Made by a program: the position numbers and the translations under genes. A stretch of 64,000 nt of DNA, taken from NCBI RefSeq assembly GCF_020662265.1, contig NZ_VEWM01000070.1, positions 1-64,000 on the forward strand, read 5' to 3'. Under the pieces are notes generated by a model that was given only the letters and a program-made list of their open reading frames with translations, was not told where the DNA came from and did no database searches. The DNA is from Psychrobacter sp. I-STPA6b. GTDB lineage: Bacteria > Pseudomonadota > Gammaproteobacteria > Pseudomonadales > Moraxellaceae. Positions 37,279-46,029 of the stretch are shown here, piece after piece (within the stretch, counting starts at the first letter, position 1; each line of letters begins with the position of its first letter).

Positions 37279-39027
37279 GTGAAGGGCAGTTTCTCGTCAA
37301 GTTTTTTATCCCTAATCGTACCTAACTGGGTACGCACCTATGCACCTGAGAGCTTGCCTACAGATATCATCGCTGGGCTAGTTGTTGGAATCTTAGTCAT
37401 TCCCCAAAGCTTGGGATATGCCGTGCTGGCAGGACTGCCCCCAGTTTATGGACTATATGCAGCCATTTTACCTGTATTGGTCTACGCATGGGTGGGCGCA
37501 AGTAATATACAAGCCGTCGGTCCTGTCGCCATTACTGCCATCATGACTGCCAGTAGCCTACACCCCTATGTTGATAATACTGAGCAGTATGCCATGATGG
37601 CAAGTTTACTGGCACTGATGGTTGGTGGGATGCTATGGCTAGCAGGGCGACTTAATCTAGGCTGGATTGTACAGTTTATCAGTCGAGGTGTCTCTGCTGG
37701 TTTTGTCAGTGGCGCTGCCATCTTAATTTTTTTTAGCCAGCTTAAATATATTACTGGTACGGCAATCTCTGGCAACACCCTCCTGCAATACTTTTCCTCA
37801 TTAAAACAACACATTACCACGGTCAATCTACCGACTTTGCTCATTGGTAGTGGCGCATTGCTACTATTTATACTCAACCGCTACGCCAGTAGCATCATCT
37901 GGGCATCATGGCTATCTCCAGCATATGCAAAATGGGTAGGACGACTATTTCCACTACTTTTGGTCATCATTGCCATTATCGCCAGTACATCTGGTCATTG
38001 GACAGATTATGGTATCCAAGTCATTGGCACCGTACCCAGTGGCTTTCCCAGTTTTCATCTACCTATACTGCCCTCTGTACATGATATGTTACAGCTATTA
38101 CCTACTGCGGCACTCATGGCACTCATTGCCTTTGTATCAAGCAGCTCAGTTGCCAGTACTTATGCACGTTTACGAGGGGAGCGTTTTGATGCCAATGATG
38201 AGCTAAAGGGATTGGGGCTTGCCAATATCGCTGGTGGTTTTTTTCAAAGTTTTCCTGTTGCTGGAGGATTTTCACGTACAGCCATCAATGTTGATTCGGG
38301 CGCACAAACACCACTGGCAAGTATCGTTACCGTTTTAGTCATGGTTGCTACGCTATTGGTTTTAGGTGCATTGATTGCCCCACTACCCTACGCACTGCTT
38401 GGTGCAATGATTATGGCGTCTATTCTTAGTCTGGTTGATATATCGACCTTACGGGCTGCATGGCAACATGACCGCCTTGATGCACTGAGCTTTTTATCTG
38501 CCTTTTTTGGTGTGTTAATTTTTGGGCTAAATACAGGATTAGTGCTGGGGTTAATGGTCTCTTTTGCCAGTTTAATTTGGCAATCTAGCCAACCTCATAT
38601 TGCTGTTGTTGGGCAGTTGGCTGGTACAGAACATTTTCGTAATGTTCATCGCCATGATGTCATCACTTATCAAAACCTACTGATTATGCGTATTGATGAA
38701 AGTTTATTTTTTGGTAATAGTGAGTCTGTGCATCAACAAATCCAAGCCGCCATTAACAATCATCCAAACGCCAATGAACTCATCCTAATCATGGCAGCAG
38801 TCAATCATATTGACTTAACAGCACAAGAGATGCTGATTACTCTAAATCGGGAGTTGGTTGATATGGGCTGGCGCTTGCACTTTAGCTTTATTAAAGGTCC
38901 TGTGATGGATGTCATAGAGCACACCCCCATTATCCAACAGCTATCGGGGCAGGTATTTATGAGTACCATCAAAGCTGTACAGACTTTGACATATCCTACA
39001 ACCACCAAAGCTTCAAGCAGTCCATAA
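37279..39027 (+). CDS. SulP-family anion transporter with STAS domain
   Basis: The 582-residue protein belongs to the SulP/SLC26 family, which moves sulfate, bicarbonate or other anions. About twelve membrane spans run from residue 25 to 430, with the signature GLPPVYGLYAAILPVLVYA, and a cytoplasmic STAS domain covers about 450-560 (NELILIMAAVNHIDLTAQEML). The start is GTG at 37279, only 26 bases after the lipoprotein stop. Substrate is not decided by sequence; the DUF442 genes just downstream fit a sulfur context. Confidence 0.9.
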   Translation: MKGSFSSSFLSLIVPNWVRTYAPESLPTDIIAGLVVGILVIPQSLGYAVLAGLPPVYGLYAAILPVLVYAWVGASNIQAVGPVAITAIMTASSLHPYVDNTEQYAMMASLLALMVGGMLWLAGRLNLGWIVQFISRGVSAGFVSGAAILIFFSQLKYITGTAISGNTLLQYFSSLKQHITTVNLPTLLIGSGALLLFILNRYASSIIWASWLSPAYAKWVGRLFPLLLVIIAIIASTSGHWTDYGIQVIGTVPSGFPSFHLPILPSVHDMLQLLPTAALMALIAFVSSSSVASTYARLRGERFDANDELKGLGLANIAGGFFQSFPVAGGFSRTAINVDSGAQTPLASIVTVLVMVATLLVLGALIAPLPYALLGAMIMASILSLVDISTLRAAWQHDRLDALSFLSAFFGVLIFGLNTGLVLGLMVSFASLIWQSSQPHIAVVGQLAGTEHFRNVHRHDVITYQNLLIMRIDESLFFGNSESVHQQIQAAINNHPNANELILIMAAVNHIDLTAQEMLITLNRELVDMGWRLHFSFIKGPVMDVIEHTPIIQQLSGQVFMSTIKAVQTLTYPTTTKASSSP

Positions 39028-39170
39028 AAACAATAATGACTAAAAATGTGGGGAAATCAAGAAAATAGCGACCAATAATATGGATTATCATTGGTGTAAT
39101 GAGCTGATAGCCGTTATTATATAGACATCAACAACTTTTATTCCACTTACTGACCAATGATAAAACTTTC

Positions 39171-39497
39171 ATGAATAATAACCTCACCATTTATAAACAA
39201 ATCTATCCAGCACAATGCCCGATATTAGTACAAATGGGCTATCGCTCAGTCATCAACATTCGCCCTGATGGTGAATGTGACACACAGCCAAGCAGTGAAA
39301 TACTTGCCGTAGCAGCAGATAAGACCAAGTTACACTATGTATATTTACCGTTTGATTGTGAGCGTCTCAGCCAACAAACCATTGAAAAATTTGCTCAGCA
39401 CTATCACGCTCTACCTAAGCCCATTTTATTATTTTGTGGCACTGGTGCACGAGCAAAGCTCTTATATCAAAGCGCTGTCATGCAAGGGCTACTATAG
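39171..39497 (+). CDS. DUF442/TIGR01244-family protein, first copy
   Basis: The 108-residue protein belongs to the phosphatase-like, beta-lactamase-hydrolase-linked family (DUF442). It carries the INIRPDGE motif and an active-loop sequence FCGTGARAK with the cysteine. Members are predicted sulfur transferases or phosphatases. Compared with the second copy 56 bases downstream, it has C-G-T-G-A-R instead of C-R-T-G-N-R-S at the loop, which may mean loss or change of activity. Confidence 0.8.
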   Translation: MNNNLTIYKQIYPAQCPILVQMGYRSVINIRPDGECDTQPSSEILAVAADKTKLHYVYLPFDCERLSQQTIEKFAQHYHALPKPILLFCGTGARAKLLYQSAVMQGLL

Positions 39498-39552
39498 CCT
39501 CCATGACTTAAAAAACTATGATAATATTAACCACATCATAAGGAAGGACAAT

Positions 39553-39885
39553 ATGACACATCAAGTAAGTTTTTCAGGACAAATTACCCCAGAGCAAGTA
39601 CAGCAAATCGCTGCTGATGGCTTTAAAACCATCATTAATAATCGTCCAGATGGTGAAGCTGCCGACCAGCCAAGCAGTAGTGAAATTGAGGCTGCTGCTC
39701 GTGAAGCAGGATTAGCTTATAAAGAAATCTCATTTGCAGGCAATGCTCTGACCCAGCAACATGTGGAAGACTTTGCTGATTATTTTAATCAGGCTGAACA
39801 ACCTATTTTAATGTTTTGTCGTACGGGCAATCGCTCAAATGGCATATATGAAGCAGCAAAACAGATGGATTTGTTAGATGATTAG
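39553..39885 (+). CDS. DUF442/TIGR01244-family protein, second copy
   Basis: The 110-residue protein has the INNRPDGE motif and the FCRTGNRSN active loop typical of the TIGR01244 sulfur transferase/phosphatase-like family. I start it at ATG 39553 because AAGGAAGG lies just upstream; the longer frame overlaps the first copy and is a shadow. The two copies form a tandem pair after the SulP transporter gene. Confidence 0.85.
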   Translation: MTHQVSFSGQITPEQVQQIAADGFKTIINNRPDGEAADQPSSSEIEAAAREAGLAYKEISFAGNALTQQHVEDFADYFNQAEQPILMFCRTGNRSNGIYEAAKQMDLLDD

Positions 39886-39890
39886 TTTGA

Positions 39891-39986
39891 GGCAAGTATC
39901 TTAAATCTGCTATCTTCAATGACAAACATTCCATCGCTGACGATGAGGCAGGGGAAATTATCAGTGTAGAGGGGGTTTTGGGATAA
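39891..39986 (+). pseudogene. Possible protein C-terminal remnant
   Basis: Directly after the second DUF442 gene there is an open stretch of about 31 codons without a start, ending at TAA 39984. It reads coding-like, with an acidic ADDEAGEIISVEG segment. It could be the surviving end of a gene lost when the Hint gene block entered. Evidence is composition and open frame only. Confidence 0.25.
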
Positions 39987-39992
39987 GATAAA

Positions 39993-40853
39993 TTATTTTA
40001 TCTCATCGCCTAGAGTGTCTAATGAATGATTCAAATCACCACTATCGTGTACCAGTATGCCTCCGCCAATACCATAAGTGTGGTAGTCTTCCACCTCGAT
40101 ATTATAGACAGTGGTGGTGTAGGGGGCGTACTGTGTGCCATGCACCCTATTGCCTGTGTAGCCATCTAAGTGGTATTTGGGGTACGGTGGCACTGTATCA
40201 TCTACAATGATGTTAGCATCGTTTTGACCCATCGCATCGCCAAGCTGTACAATCTTTGCCCCTAACAAGCCTCTTTGCTCACTTAATAAGTCCCAATAAG
40301 TTCCAACTTCCTCAAACTGCCAATCATACATGGACTCGCCACCTTGTAGCCACGCATACTCTGGCAAGCATGATTTGGCAAAGGGTTTGACGCTGTTGAC
40401 TAGGTAGTACTCTCTAGATGACATATTCAGTAATACCTCACCCTGCAACAACTCGTCCACCCGTTTCCATTGCGGGGTGTCATAAAACTCTATTGGGTTA
40501 TGCTTGCCTACTTCAGTGACTTTTGGAGCATAGCCATAGACACAAAATGGGTGCTCTGGCGTGACTGCAAAGCTCCTGCTGGTATAGCCCATGCCTGACT
40601 TATGGTCTGTAATGCCCAGATACCAGACAGCTTTGTCTTCAAACTTAAAGGTGTTGATAACTCGTTTTGGCATGGCAAGCACCATATCGCCCACTTCAAT
40701 GTCATCAATACGCTTCCAAGCCTTGTCAATTTCATCTGCCGCCATACGAATTAGGGCACACCCGACAAAACACGCTGTTTGGTTGCTGTCTAAGCACTCT
40801 TGGGCAGGTAGTTTCATGTGGTCATACATGGCATTGTTTGTATTGTTTTGCAT
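39993..40853 (-). CDS. Stand-alone Hint (intein-like) domain protein
   Basis: The 286-residue protein is almost entirely a Hint-type domain. It starts with C28 in CFVGC, continues with IDDIEVGDMVLA (a typical intein-like block), TPEHPF with H101, and near the end YNIEVEDYHTYGIGGGILVHD followed by S271. Only 27 residues precede C28 and about 16 follow D270, so the exteins are tiny. Inteins and type A BIL domains use Asn before the downstream nucleophile; here it is Asp270, which may slow or prevent splicing. Related Hint domains occur in polymorphic toxins and Fha-type proteins. The start is weak (AAGAG). It sits beside a relic of a foreign ahpF end. Confidence 0.8.
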   Translation of the reverse strand: MQNNTNNAMYDHMKLPAQECLDSNQTACFVGCALIRMAADEIDKAWKRIDDIEVGDMVLAMPKRVINTFKFEDKAVWYLGITDHKSGMGYTSRSFAVTPEHPFCVYGYAPKVTEVGKHNPIEFYDTPQWKRVDELLQGEVLLNMSSREYYLVNSVKPFAKSCLPEYAWLQGGESMYDWQFEEVGTYWDLLSEQRGLLGAKIVQLGDAMGQNDANIIVDDTVPPYPKYHLDGYTGNRVHGTQYAPYTTTVYNIEVEDYHTYGIGGGILVHDSGDLNHSLDTLGDEIK

Positions 40854-40897
40854 ACTTATTTACTCTTAATTAAATAATATTATTTAATGATAATAAC

Positions 40898-40930
40898 AAA
40901 AAAACCACCTTAATCATAAGGTGGTTTTTT
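40898..40930 (-). terminator. Terminator between the ahpF relic and the Hint gene
   Basis: A 14-base-pair stem AAAAAACCACCTTA/TAAGGTGGTTTTTT with a four-base loop lies in the position of an ahpF terminator for the relic copy upstream on the minus strand. Confidence 0.9.
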
Positions 40931-40963
40931 ATACAATTACAAACTAACGTCTTAAATACAAAA

Positions 40964-41017
40964 TTATTGCATTACCAAGTATTCAAATGCACTTAGTGCC
41001 GCTTTACTACCCTCGCC
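40964..41017 (-). pseudogene. Relic of a foreign ahpF 3' end (last 17 codons and stop)
   Basis: On the minus strand these 54 bases encode the same last 17 residues and stop as the resident ahpF end at 41116-41169. They differ at six positions, all synonymous third positions. No more of ahpF is present upstream: the similarity ends right after the GEG codons. The pattern means that the fragment comes from another functional ahpF allele rather than from a decaying local duplication. Confidence 0.85.
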
Positions 41018-41020
41018 CCG

Positions 41021-41092
41021 AAGACCGTTAAAAAACAGTCTGGGAGACGGTTTTTAGGTCTGAGCCACGCAAGCTATGCTTGCGTGTGAGCT
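41021..41092. repeat. Two hairpins between the ahpF copies
   Basis: The 98 bases between the relic and the resident ahpF stop hold a long imperfect stem (about 41021-41060, outer AGACC/GGTCT arms and inner TAAAAA... arms) and a perfect nine-base-pair hairpin CACGCAAGC/GCTTGCGTG (about 41066-41086). They could be repeat-element or recombination-junction sequence. Confidence 0.55.
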
Positions 41093-41115
41093 AGTGAAAA
41101 AATAAATTAATGATA

Positions 41116-42681
41116 TTACTGCATTACTAAATATTCAAAAGCACTCAGTGCCGCTTTACTACCTTCGCCCATTGCAATATTAATCTGCTTAAATGGCACA
41201 GTGGTCACATCACCACAAGCAAAGATACCTTTACGGTCGGTACGGCAACGCTCATCAATCTCAATCTCGCCAAAGCGGTTGACATCAACAAAACCTTTAA
41301 CAAACTCAGAGTTTGGCACAAGCCCAATCTGCACAAATACCGCAGATAAATCTAACTCTTTAACCTCACCCGTTTCACGCTCTTCATAAACGATAGAGGT
41401 TACTTTGCCATCAGTCGCCTTAATCTCTTTGGTGGCAACAGATTTTAGGATATCAATATTCGCAGTGTCATTGGCTTTATTTACCAAGACTTGGTCAGCT
41501 TTTAACGTATCGGCAAACTCAAATACGGTCACATGCTTAACAATACCCGCCAAATCAAGTGCTGCCTCAATACCTGAGTTACCACCACCGATAACCGCCA
41601 CATCTTTACCTTTAAAGAAAGGACCATCACAATGCGGACAATATGCCACACCATTACCAATGTTTTCTTCTTCACCGGGGATATTGAGCTTACGCCATTG
41701 AGCCCCTGTTGCTAAGATAATGCTACGGGTTTCAAACTGCTCACCAGTATTTAGATGAATCGCATAATTTTCATCTTCTGTTTCGCTTAGCTCTTTAACA
41801 CGCACATGCTCTTTTAGCGTAATCTCATACTCTTTTAGATGCTTAGCAAAGTTTGCAGACAGCTCGCTACCATTGGTTAATGGTACAGAAATTAGGTTTT
41901 CGATATCTTGCGTATCTTTGACCTGACCACCAACACGGTCAGCAACGATAGTCACTTTCAAGCCTTTACGTGCGGTATAAATCGCTGCTGCCACACCAGC
42001 AGGTCCACCACCGATGATGGTCACATCTTGACGCTCTAACTGCTCAGCATCATCGCTAACCCCTGATAGGATTTCAGGATATTGCTCTTGCAATTTTTCA
42101 ATCAATTTAGCGGTGTCAATTTTACCATTAGCAAAAGGTTTACCATTTAAAAATACCGCAGGTACGCCTTGAATGTTATTGGCTTCCACTTGCTCTTGGA
42201 ACAATGCACCATCAATCATTTCTGCATTAATATTGTCATTAAGCAGGGCAAATTGGTTAAGCGCTTGTACCACATCAGGGCAGTTATGGCAGCTCAGTGA
42301 GATATAAGTCTGAAACTGTAGTGGTTGAGCGATATTTTTGATGATTTTTTGAATACCTTCATCAAGTTTTAGCGTGTGTCCGCCCGCTTGCAACATTGCC
42401 AGAATCAATGAGCTAAACTCATGCCCACCGGGGATACCACTAAAGACAATACCTGTATCTTTACCTTCAGTGCTGATTTTAAAGCTGATAGGGCTAGGTA
42501 GGCTGTCATCACTGGTTTGTGGATCAAAGTTGATTTTGTCTGTCGTGCCTGCGATTTTGCTTAGAAAATCGACCAATTCAGCACGTTTGTTATGTTCACC
42601 ACTGCCTAGTGTCATGGTGATAGGGCGAGTCATGTTTTCACTATAACTTTTTACGGCGTCTAATAAGCTTTGGTCTAACAT
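41116..42681 (-). CDS. ahpF: Alkyl hydroperoxide reductase subunit F
   Basis: AhpF is the flavoprotein that passes electrons from NADH to AhpC for peroxide reduction. The 521-residue protein has the N-terminal double thioredoxin-like domain with CHNCP, the FAD-binding [10 protein letters not shown], the redox-active YCPHCDG motif and the NAD-binding [10 protein letters not shown]. The C-terminal ACGDVT and ALSAFEYLV close the family pattern. ahpC is not in the window. Its 3' end exists a second time as a relic at 40964-41017. Confidence 0.97.
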   Translation of the reverse strand: MLDQSLLDAVKSYSENMTRPITMTLGSGEHNKRAELVDFLSKIAGTTDKINFDPQTSDDSLPSPISFKISTEGKDTGIVFSGIPGGHEFSSLILAMLQAGGHTLKLDEGIQKIIKNIAQPLQFQTYISLSCHNCPDVVQALNQFALLNDNINAEMIDGALFQEQVEANNIQGVPAVFLNGKPFANGKIDTAKLIEKLQEQYPEILSGVSDDAEQLERQDVTIIGGGPAGVAAAIYTARKGLKVTIVADRVGGQVKDTQDIENLISVPLTNGSELSANFAKHLKEYEITLKEHVRVKELSETEDENYAIHLNTGEQFETRSIILATGAQWRKLNIPGEEENIGNGVAYCPHCDGPFFKGKDVAVIGGGNSGIEAALDLAGIVKHVTVFEFADTLKADQVLVNKANDTANIDILKSVATKEIKATDGKVTSIVYEERETGEVKELDLSAVFVQIGLVPNSEFVKGFVDVNRFGEIEIDERCRTDRKGIFACGDVTTVPFKQINIAMGEGSKAALSAFEYLVMQ

Positions 42682-43073
42682 AGGTTGTTCCTTATTTTTT
42701 TACATTCATTAAGTTTATTAAGCTAAACAAAGGAGTGTGTATTATTTTGGGGTGTTTTCAGTTTGCTATCTGCTTTCATAAAGTTGTCTTCACCCAGAAG
42801 TTTTCATTATCATATTTTTAAGGATATATCTCAATCGGAGAAATTCAAAGATTATAATTGATAAAATAAATCAAAATAAAATAAGTATTTTGATTTTCTT
42901 ACTGATACTTTAGAAACAAAATTCTACGATTCTCCATAGTCAGTGTCACTTTTTTTAGTTACAATTTGATGAGAGGTAGAGATTTCTACCCTAATCTGAT
43001 GTGAGATTTTCATTATCAGGACTATTTATATACGATTGCTTGTATATACAACTAAAAACTAGAGGATAATATT
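42682..43073. other. Spacer between ahpF and the DUF465 gene
   Basis: About 390 gene-free AT-rich bases separate the divergent genes. Two small hairpins lie near the DUF465 gene: GGTAGA/TCTACC (42975-42990) and TATATAC/GTATATA (43024-43048). The ahpF promoter and any OxyR site should be in the left part, but none is clear by eye. Confidence 0.45.
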
Positions 43074-43292
43074 ATGTTCCACGAACATCGTGATTTAATT
43101 AGCGAACTAAAACAATCTGACGCCCATTTTGCTAAGCTATTTGATGAGCATAATGAATTGGATACTGAAATTGATAAACTTGAGCGTGATGTGGTGAAAC
43201 ACGCTAGTCGTGAAGAAGAGATTGAAATCAAAAAACGCCGCAAATTACAACTTAAAGATGAGATTTATAGAATCTTAGAAAGCCATAAATAA
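43074..43292 (+). CDS. DUF465 (YdcH-family) protein
   Basis: The 72-residue protein is an all-helical, highly charged coiled coil of the DUF465/YdcH family, with the pattern HRDLISELK...FAKLFDEHNELD and the end KKRRKLQLKDEIY. Such proteins are widespread in proteobacteria and of unknown function. GAGGA precedes the ATG. A terminator follows. Confidence 0.85.
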   Translation: MFHEHRDLISELKQSDAHFAKLFDEHNELDTEIDKLERDVVKHASREEEIEIKKRRKLQLKDEIYRILESHK

Positions 43293-43349
43293 TTGCTCAT
43301 CTTAATGATGCTTATCAAAGTTAAGCCATCAGATACTAAAATCTTATAT

Positions 43350-43377
43350 AAAGCCCTGTCTACTGATGGGGCTTTTT
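43350..43377 (+). terminator. Terminator after the DUF465 gene
   Basis: A seven-base-pair stem AAAGCCC/GGGCTTT with a 12-base loop is followed by TTTTTCTT on the plus strand, about 60 bases after the stop. Confidence 0.75.
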
Positions 43378-43455
43378 CTTATCAATTTTTAGCCATAATT
43401 GCTGATAATTTATCAGTTTTATACAGTTTATGGTTGAGTTCATGTTATATTCAGG

Positions 43456-43515
43456 CAAGATAGCCTCACTTTGCTATCTTGTCCATTAAGGATTTATGAT
43501 AAGATAGCAAAGTGA
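43456..43515 (+). promoter_or_regulatory. Alternative hairpins in the rnr leader
   Basis: Three arms can pair in two mutually exclusive ways. Arm A (43456-43464, CAAGATAGC) pairs with the right part of arm B. Arm B (43466-43480, TCACTTTGCTATCTT) pairs with arm C (43501-43515, AAGATAGCAAAGTGA) over 15 perfect base pairs. The structure lies 45 bases before the rnr ATG and suggests an attenuator or autoregulatory leader; this role is inference. Confidence 0.55.
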
Positions 43516-43559
43516 TAAGATAACTTTACTTCAATAATTCTAAAAGTATACGGAAACCT

Positions 43560-45914
43560 ATGAGCTGGAATGATCCAAACGCAAAGCTTGAAGCCCAAAA
43601 TTATGAAAACCCAATTCCCAGTCGCTTGCTAATTTTGCAGACTTTAGCAAAGCTAACAGAGGCGACACAGCCACAGTTAGCGGCAAGCTTTGGTATAGAT
43701 GATCCAGAACAGTTCGATGCTTTAGGCAATCGACTTAAAGCCATGGTGCGTGATGGTCAGATAAACCGTCATGGTAAGCCATACAAATATGCACCCGTCA
43801 CCCAAAAAGATGTGGTATCAGGCACTATCTCAGCACATGCCAAAGGTTTTGGTTTTGTGGTATTAGAAGATATGCCAGATTTGTTTTTGCATGAAAAGCA
43901 AATGCGCTGGGTATTTCATGGTGATACTGTCAATGCCATCGGTACTAGTACAGACAATCGTGGACGCACTGAAGGCATCATTGTTGAAGTCACCGAGCGT
44001 CAACAAAATCAATTTATCGGAACACTACAAAAAGATGATGAGGGTTATAGCGTTATTCTTGCCAGCCCAAATAATCATCAACCAATTACTGTCACTGATG
44101 AAAATGTGCAAGCTGTTGGTGCAAAACAAGGTCAACCAGTCAAAGTAGACATCATTGATTGGCCAAACCAACACGAATTTGCTACTGGGAAAATTGTCGA
44201 TGTGATGGATGATGATAACGACCGTGAAGTTATCATTGAGACAACCTTACTAAACTATGATATTCCACATGAGTTTAGTGCAAAAGTGCTGGCTCAAGCC
44301 AACAGCTATCAAGAGCCAAGCGCAAAGGAAACCAAAGGGCGTACTGACATTCGCCACTTACCAATGGTTACCATAGATGGTGAGGATGCCCGTGACTTTG
44401 ATGATGCGGTCTACGCTGAGAAGCGCTCAGGGGGCAACTATCGAGTGGTTGTTGCGATTGCTGATGTCAGCCATTACGTTACGCCAAACTCTGCCTTAGA
44501 CCATGAGGCTTATGAGCGTGGCACATCGGTTTACTTTCCACATCATGTTGTACCAATGCTCCCAGAAGTATTGTCTAATGGACTTTGCTCACTAAATCCT
44601 AACGTTGATCGCCTATGTATGGTCGCTGATATTAAGCTATCACGAGCAGGCAACATCACTGGGTATGAGTTTTACCCTGCAGTGATGCACTCACAAGCAC
44701 GCCTGACCTACAATCAAGTTAATGCTTACTTTGACAATCCAAAAGATGACTCAGTTCCTGAATCATTAACTGGTAATAAAGACGTTAAAAAATCCATTGA
44801 CACCTTACATCAACTTTATGAAGTGTTGATTAAAAAGCGTGAACAGCGTCATGCGATGGAGTTTGAAACGGTCGAAACGTATATTAAGTTTAATGAAGAA
44901 GGCGGCATTGATGCCATCGTACCTCGCACCCGAGGTGACTCTCATAAACTGATTGAAGAGTGTATGCTTCTTGCCAATACATGTGCCGCTAACTTTGCTC
45001 TTAAACATGAACTGCCCGTACTGTATCGCAACCATGATAAACCTGATAGTGAAAAAACCATGCGTATCCATGAATACGCCAAAAATTTTGGTATCAGCTT
45101 CCCTGAAGAAAGCCCAACTCAAGAAGACTATCAACGCCTTATTGAAGCAACCAAAGACCGTCCTGATGCCGTCAGTATCCATAGCATGTTGCTACGCTCA
45201 ATGATGCAGGCAAACTACTCCCCTGAAAACATTGGACATTTTGGGCTGGCGTATGATGAATATAGTCACTTTACCTCACCCATTCGCCGTTATCCTGACT
45301 TGATGCTGCATCGTGCTATCAAAGCCAAAGTCACAGGCAAAAAACAACCCGATATGGACTTTTCACTAGAAGAAGCGGGTACACAAACGTCAGATACTGA
45401 GCGCCGTGCCGAAAAAGCCTCTCGCTTTGTCGAAAGCTGGCTAAAATGTCACTATATGAAAGATCACGTCGGTGAAGAGTTTAATGGTGTCATTACTACT
45501 GTGACCAACTTTGGACTATTTGTCACTTTGACTGACTTATTTATTGACGGTCTGGTTCATATCTCTAATGTTGGTCAGGATTACTTTGTCTATGATGAAA
45601 AGCAACAACAACTGATTGGACAAGATAATGGCAACTTATTTGGACTTGGAGACCAAGTTCGTATCAAAGTAGCTGCGGTTAATATGGACTTGCTACAAAT
45701 TGACTTTGAGTTGATTGAGAAGTTGCAAGCCAGCGCGATGAATCAAACTAAAAAGGACAATAAAAAAGCACGTAGCAAGCCTCGCAGCACTGCCCCTCGC
45801 AAAAAGGCTAACAGCACCTCGAAAGCTACAAATACTGGTGCTAAAAAAACCTCAAGCACAAAACGTCGTGGCAGTCGTAGTAACAGCAATAAAGGTGGTA
45901 GTAAAAAAAGCTAA
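43560..45914 (+). CDS. rnr: Ribonuclease R
   Basis: RNase R is the processive 3'-5' exoribonuclease that degrades structured RNA. The 784-residue protein has an N-terminal winged helix (about 20-85), cold-shock domains, and the RNB catalytic domain with DGEDARDFDDAVY. An S1 domain near 655-725 (GEEFNGVITTVTNFGLFV) and a lysine/arginine-rich tail (about 730-784) follow. It is a little shorter than the 813 residues of E. coli. A leader with alternative hairpins precedes it. It is monocistronic here. Confidence 0.97.
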   Translation: MSWNDPNAKLEAQNYENPIPSRLLILQTLAKLTEATQPQLAASFGIDDPEQFDALGNRLKAMVRDGQINRHGKPYKYAPVTQKDVVSGTISAHAKGFGFVVLEDMPDLFLHEKQMRWVFHGDTVNAIGTSTDNRGRTEGIIVEVTERQQNQFIGTLQKDDEGYSVILASPNNHQPITVTDENVQAVGAKQGQPVKVDIIDWPNQHEFATGKIVDVMDDDNDREVIIETTLLNYDIPHEFSAKVLAQANSYQEPSAKETKGRTDIRHLPMVTIDGEDARDFDDAVYAEKRSGGNYRVVVAIADVSHYVTPNSALDHEAYERGTSVYFPHHVVPMLPEVLSNGLCSLNPNVDRLCMVADIKLSRAGNITGYEFYPAVMHSQARLTYNQVNAYFDNPKDDSVPESLTGNKDVKKSIDTLHQLYEVLIKKREQRHAMEFETVETYIKFNEEGGIDAIVPRTRGDSHKLIEECMLLANTCAANFALKHELPVLYRNHDKPDSEKTMRIHEYAKNFGISFPEESPTQEDYQRLIEATKDRPDAVSIHSMLLRSMMQANYSPENIGHFGLAYDEYSHFTSPIRRYPDLMLHRAIKAKVTGKKQPDMDFSLEEAGTQTSDTERRAEKASRFVESWLKCHYMKDHVGEEFNGVITTVTNFGLFVTLTDLFIDGLVHISNVGQDYFVYDEKQQQLIGQDNGNLFGLGDQVRIKVAAVNMDLLQIDFELIEKLQASAMNQTKKDNKKARSKPRSTAPRKKANSTSKATNTGAKKTSSTKRRGSRSNSNKGGSKKS

Positions 45915-45998
45915 GCTTCTGTATATCTGTTAGCTTATTAAAGCTATCTTGATACTGATTCTATACTTTGAAATACCCTTAAATGCCTAACTTAGTAT

Positions 45999-46029
45999 AA
46001 AAAAGACCACTCATAGCGTGGTCTTTTTT
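45999..46029. terminator. Bidirectional terminator after rnr, overlapping the EEP gene stop
   Basis: A 12-base-pair stem AAAAAAGACCAC/GTGGTCTTTTTT has a seven-base loop that contains the stop codon of the convergent EEP nuclease gene. Confidence 0.85.

Noticed and set aside
39337..39552. Upstream in-frame extension of the second DUF442 protein
   Set aside because: It overlaps the first copy in another frame and lacks family similarity; the start at 39553 has a good ribosome binding site.
40964..41115. Simple tandem duplication of the ahpF end
   Set aside because: All six differences are synonymous, which fits an allele that evolved under selection elsewhere better than neutral decay of a local copy.
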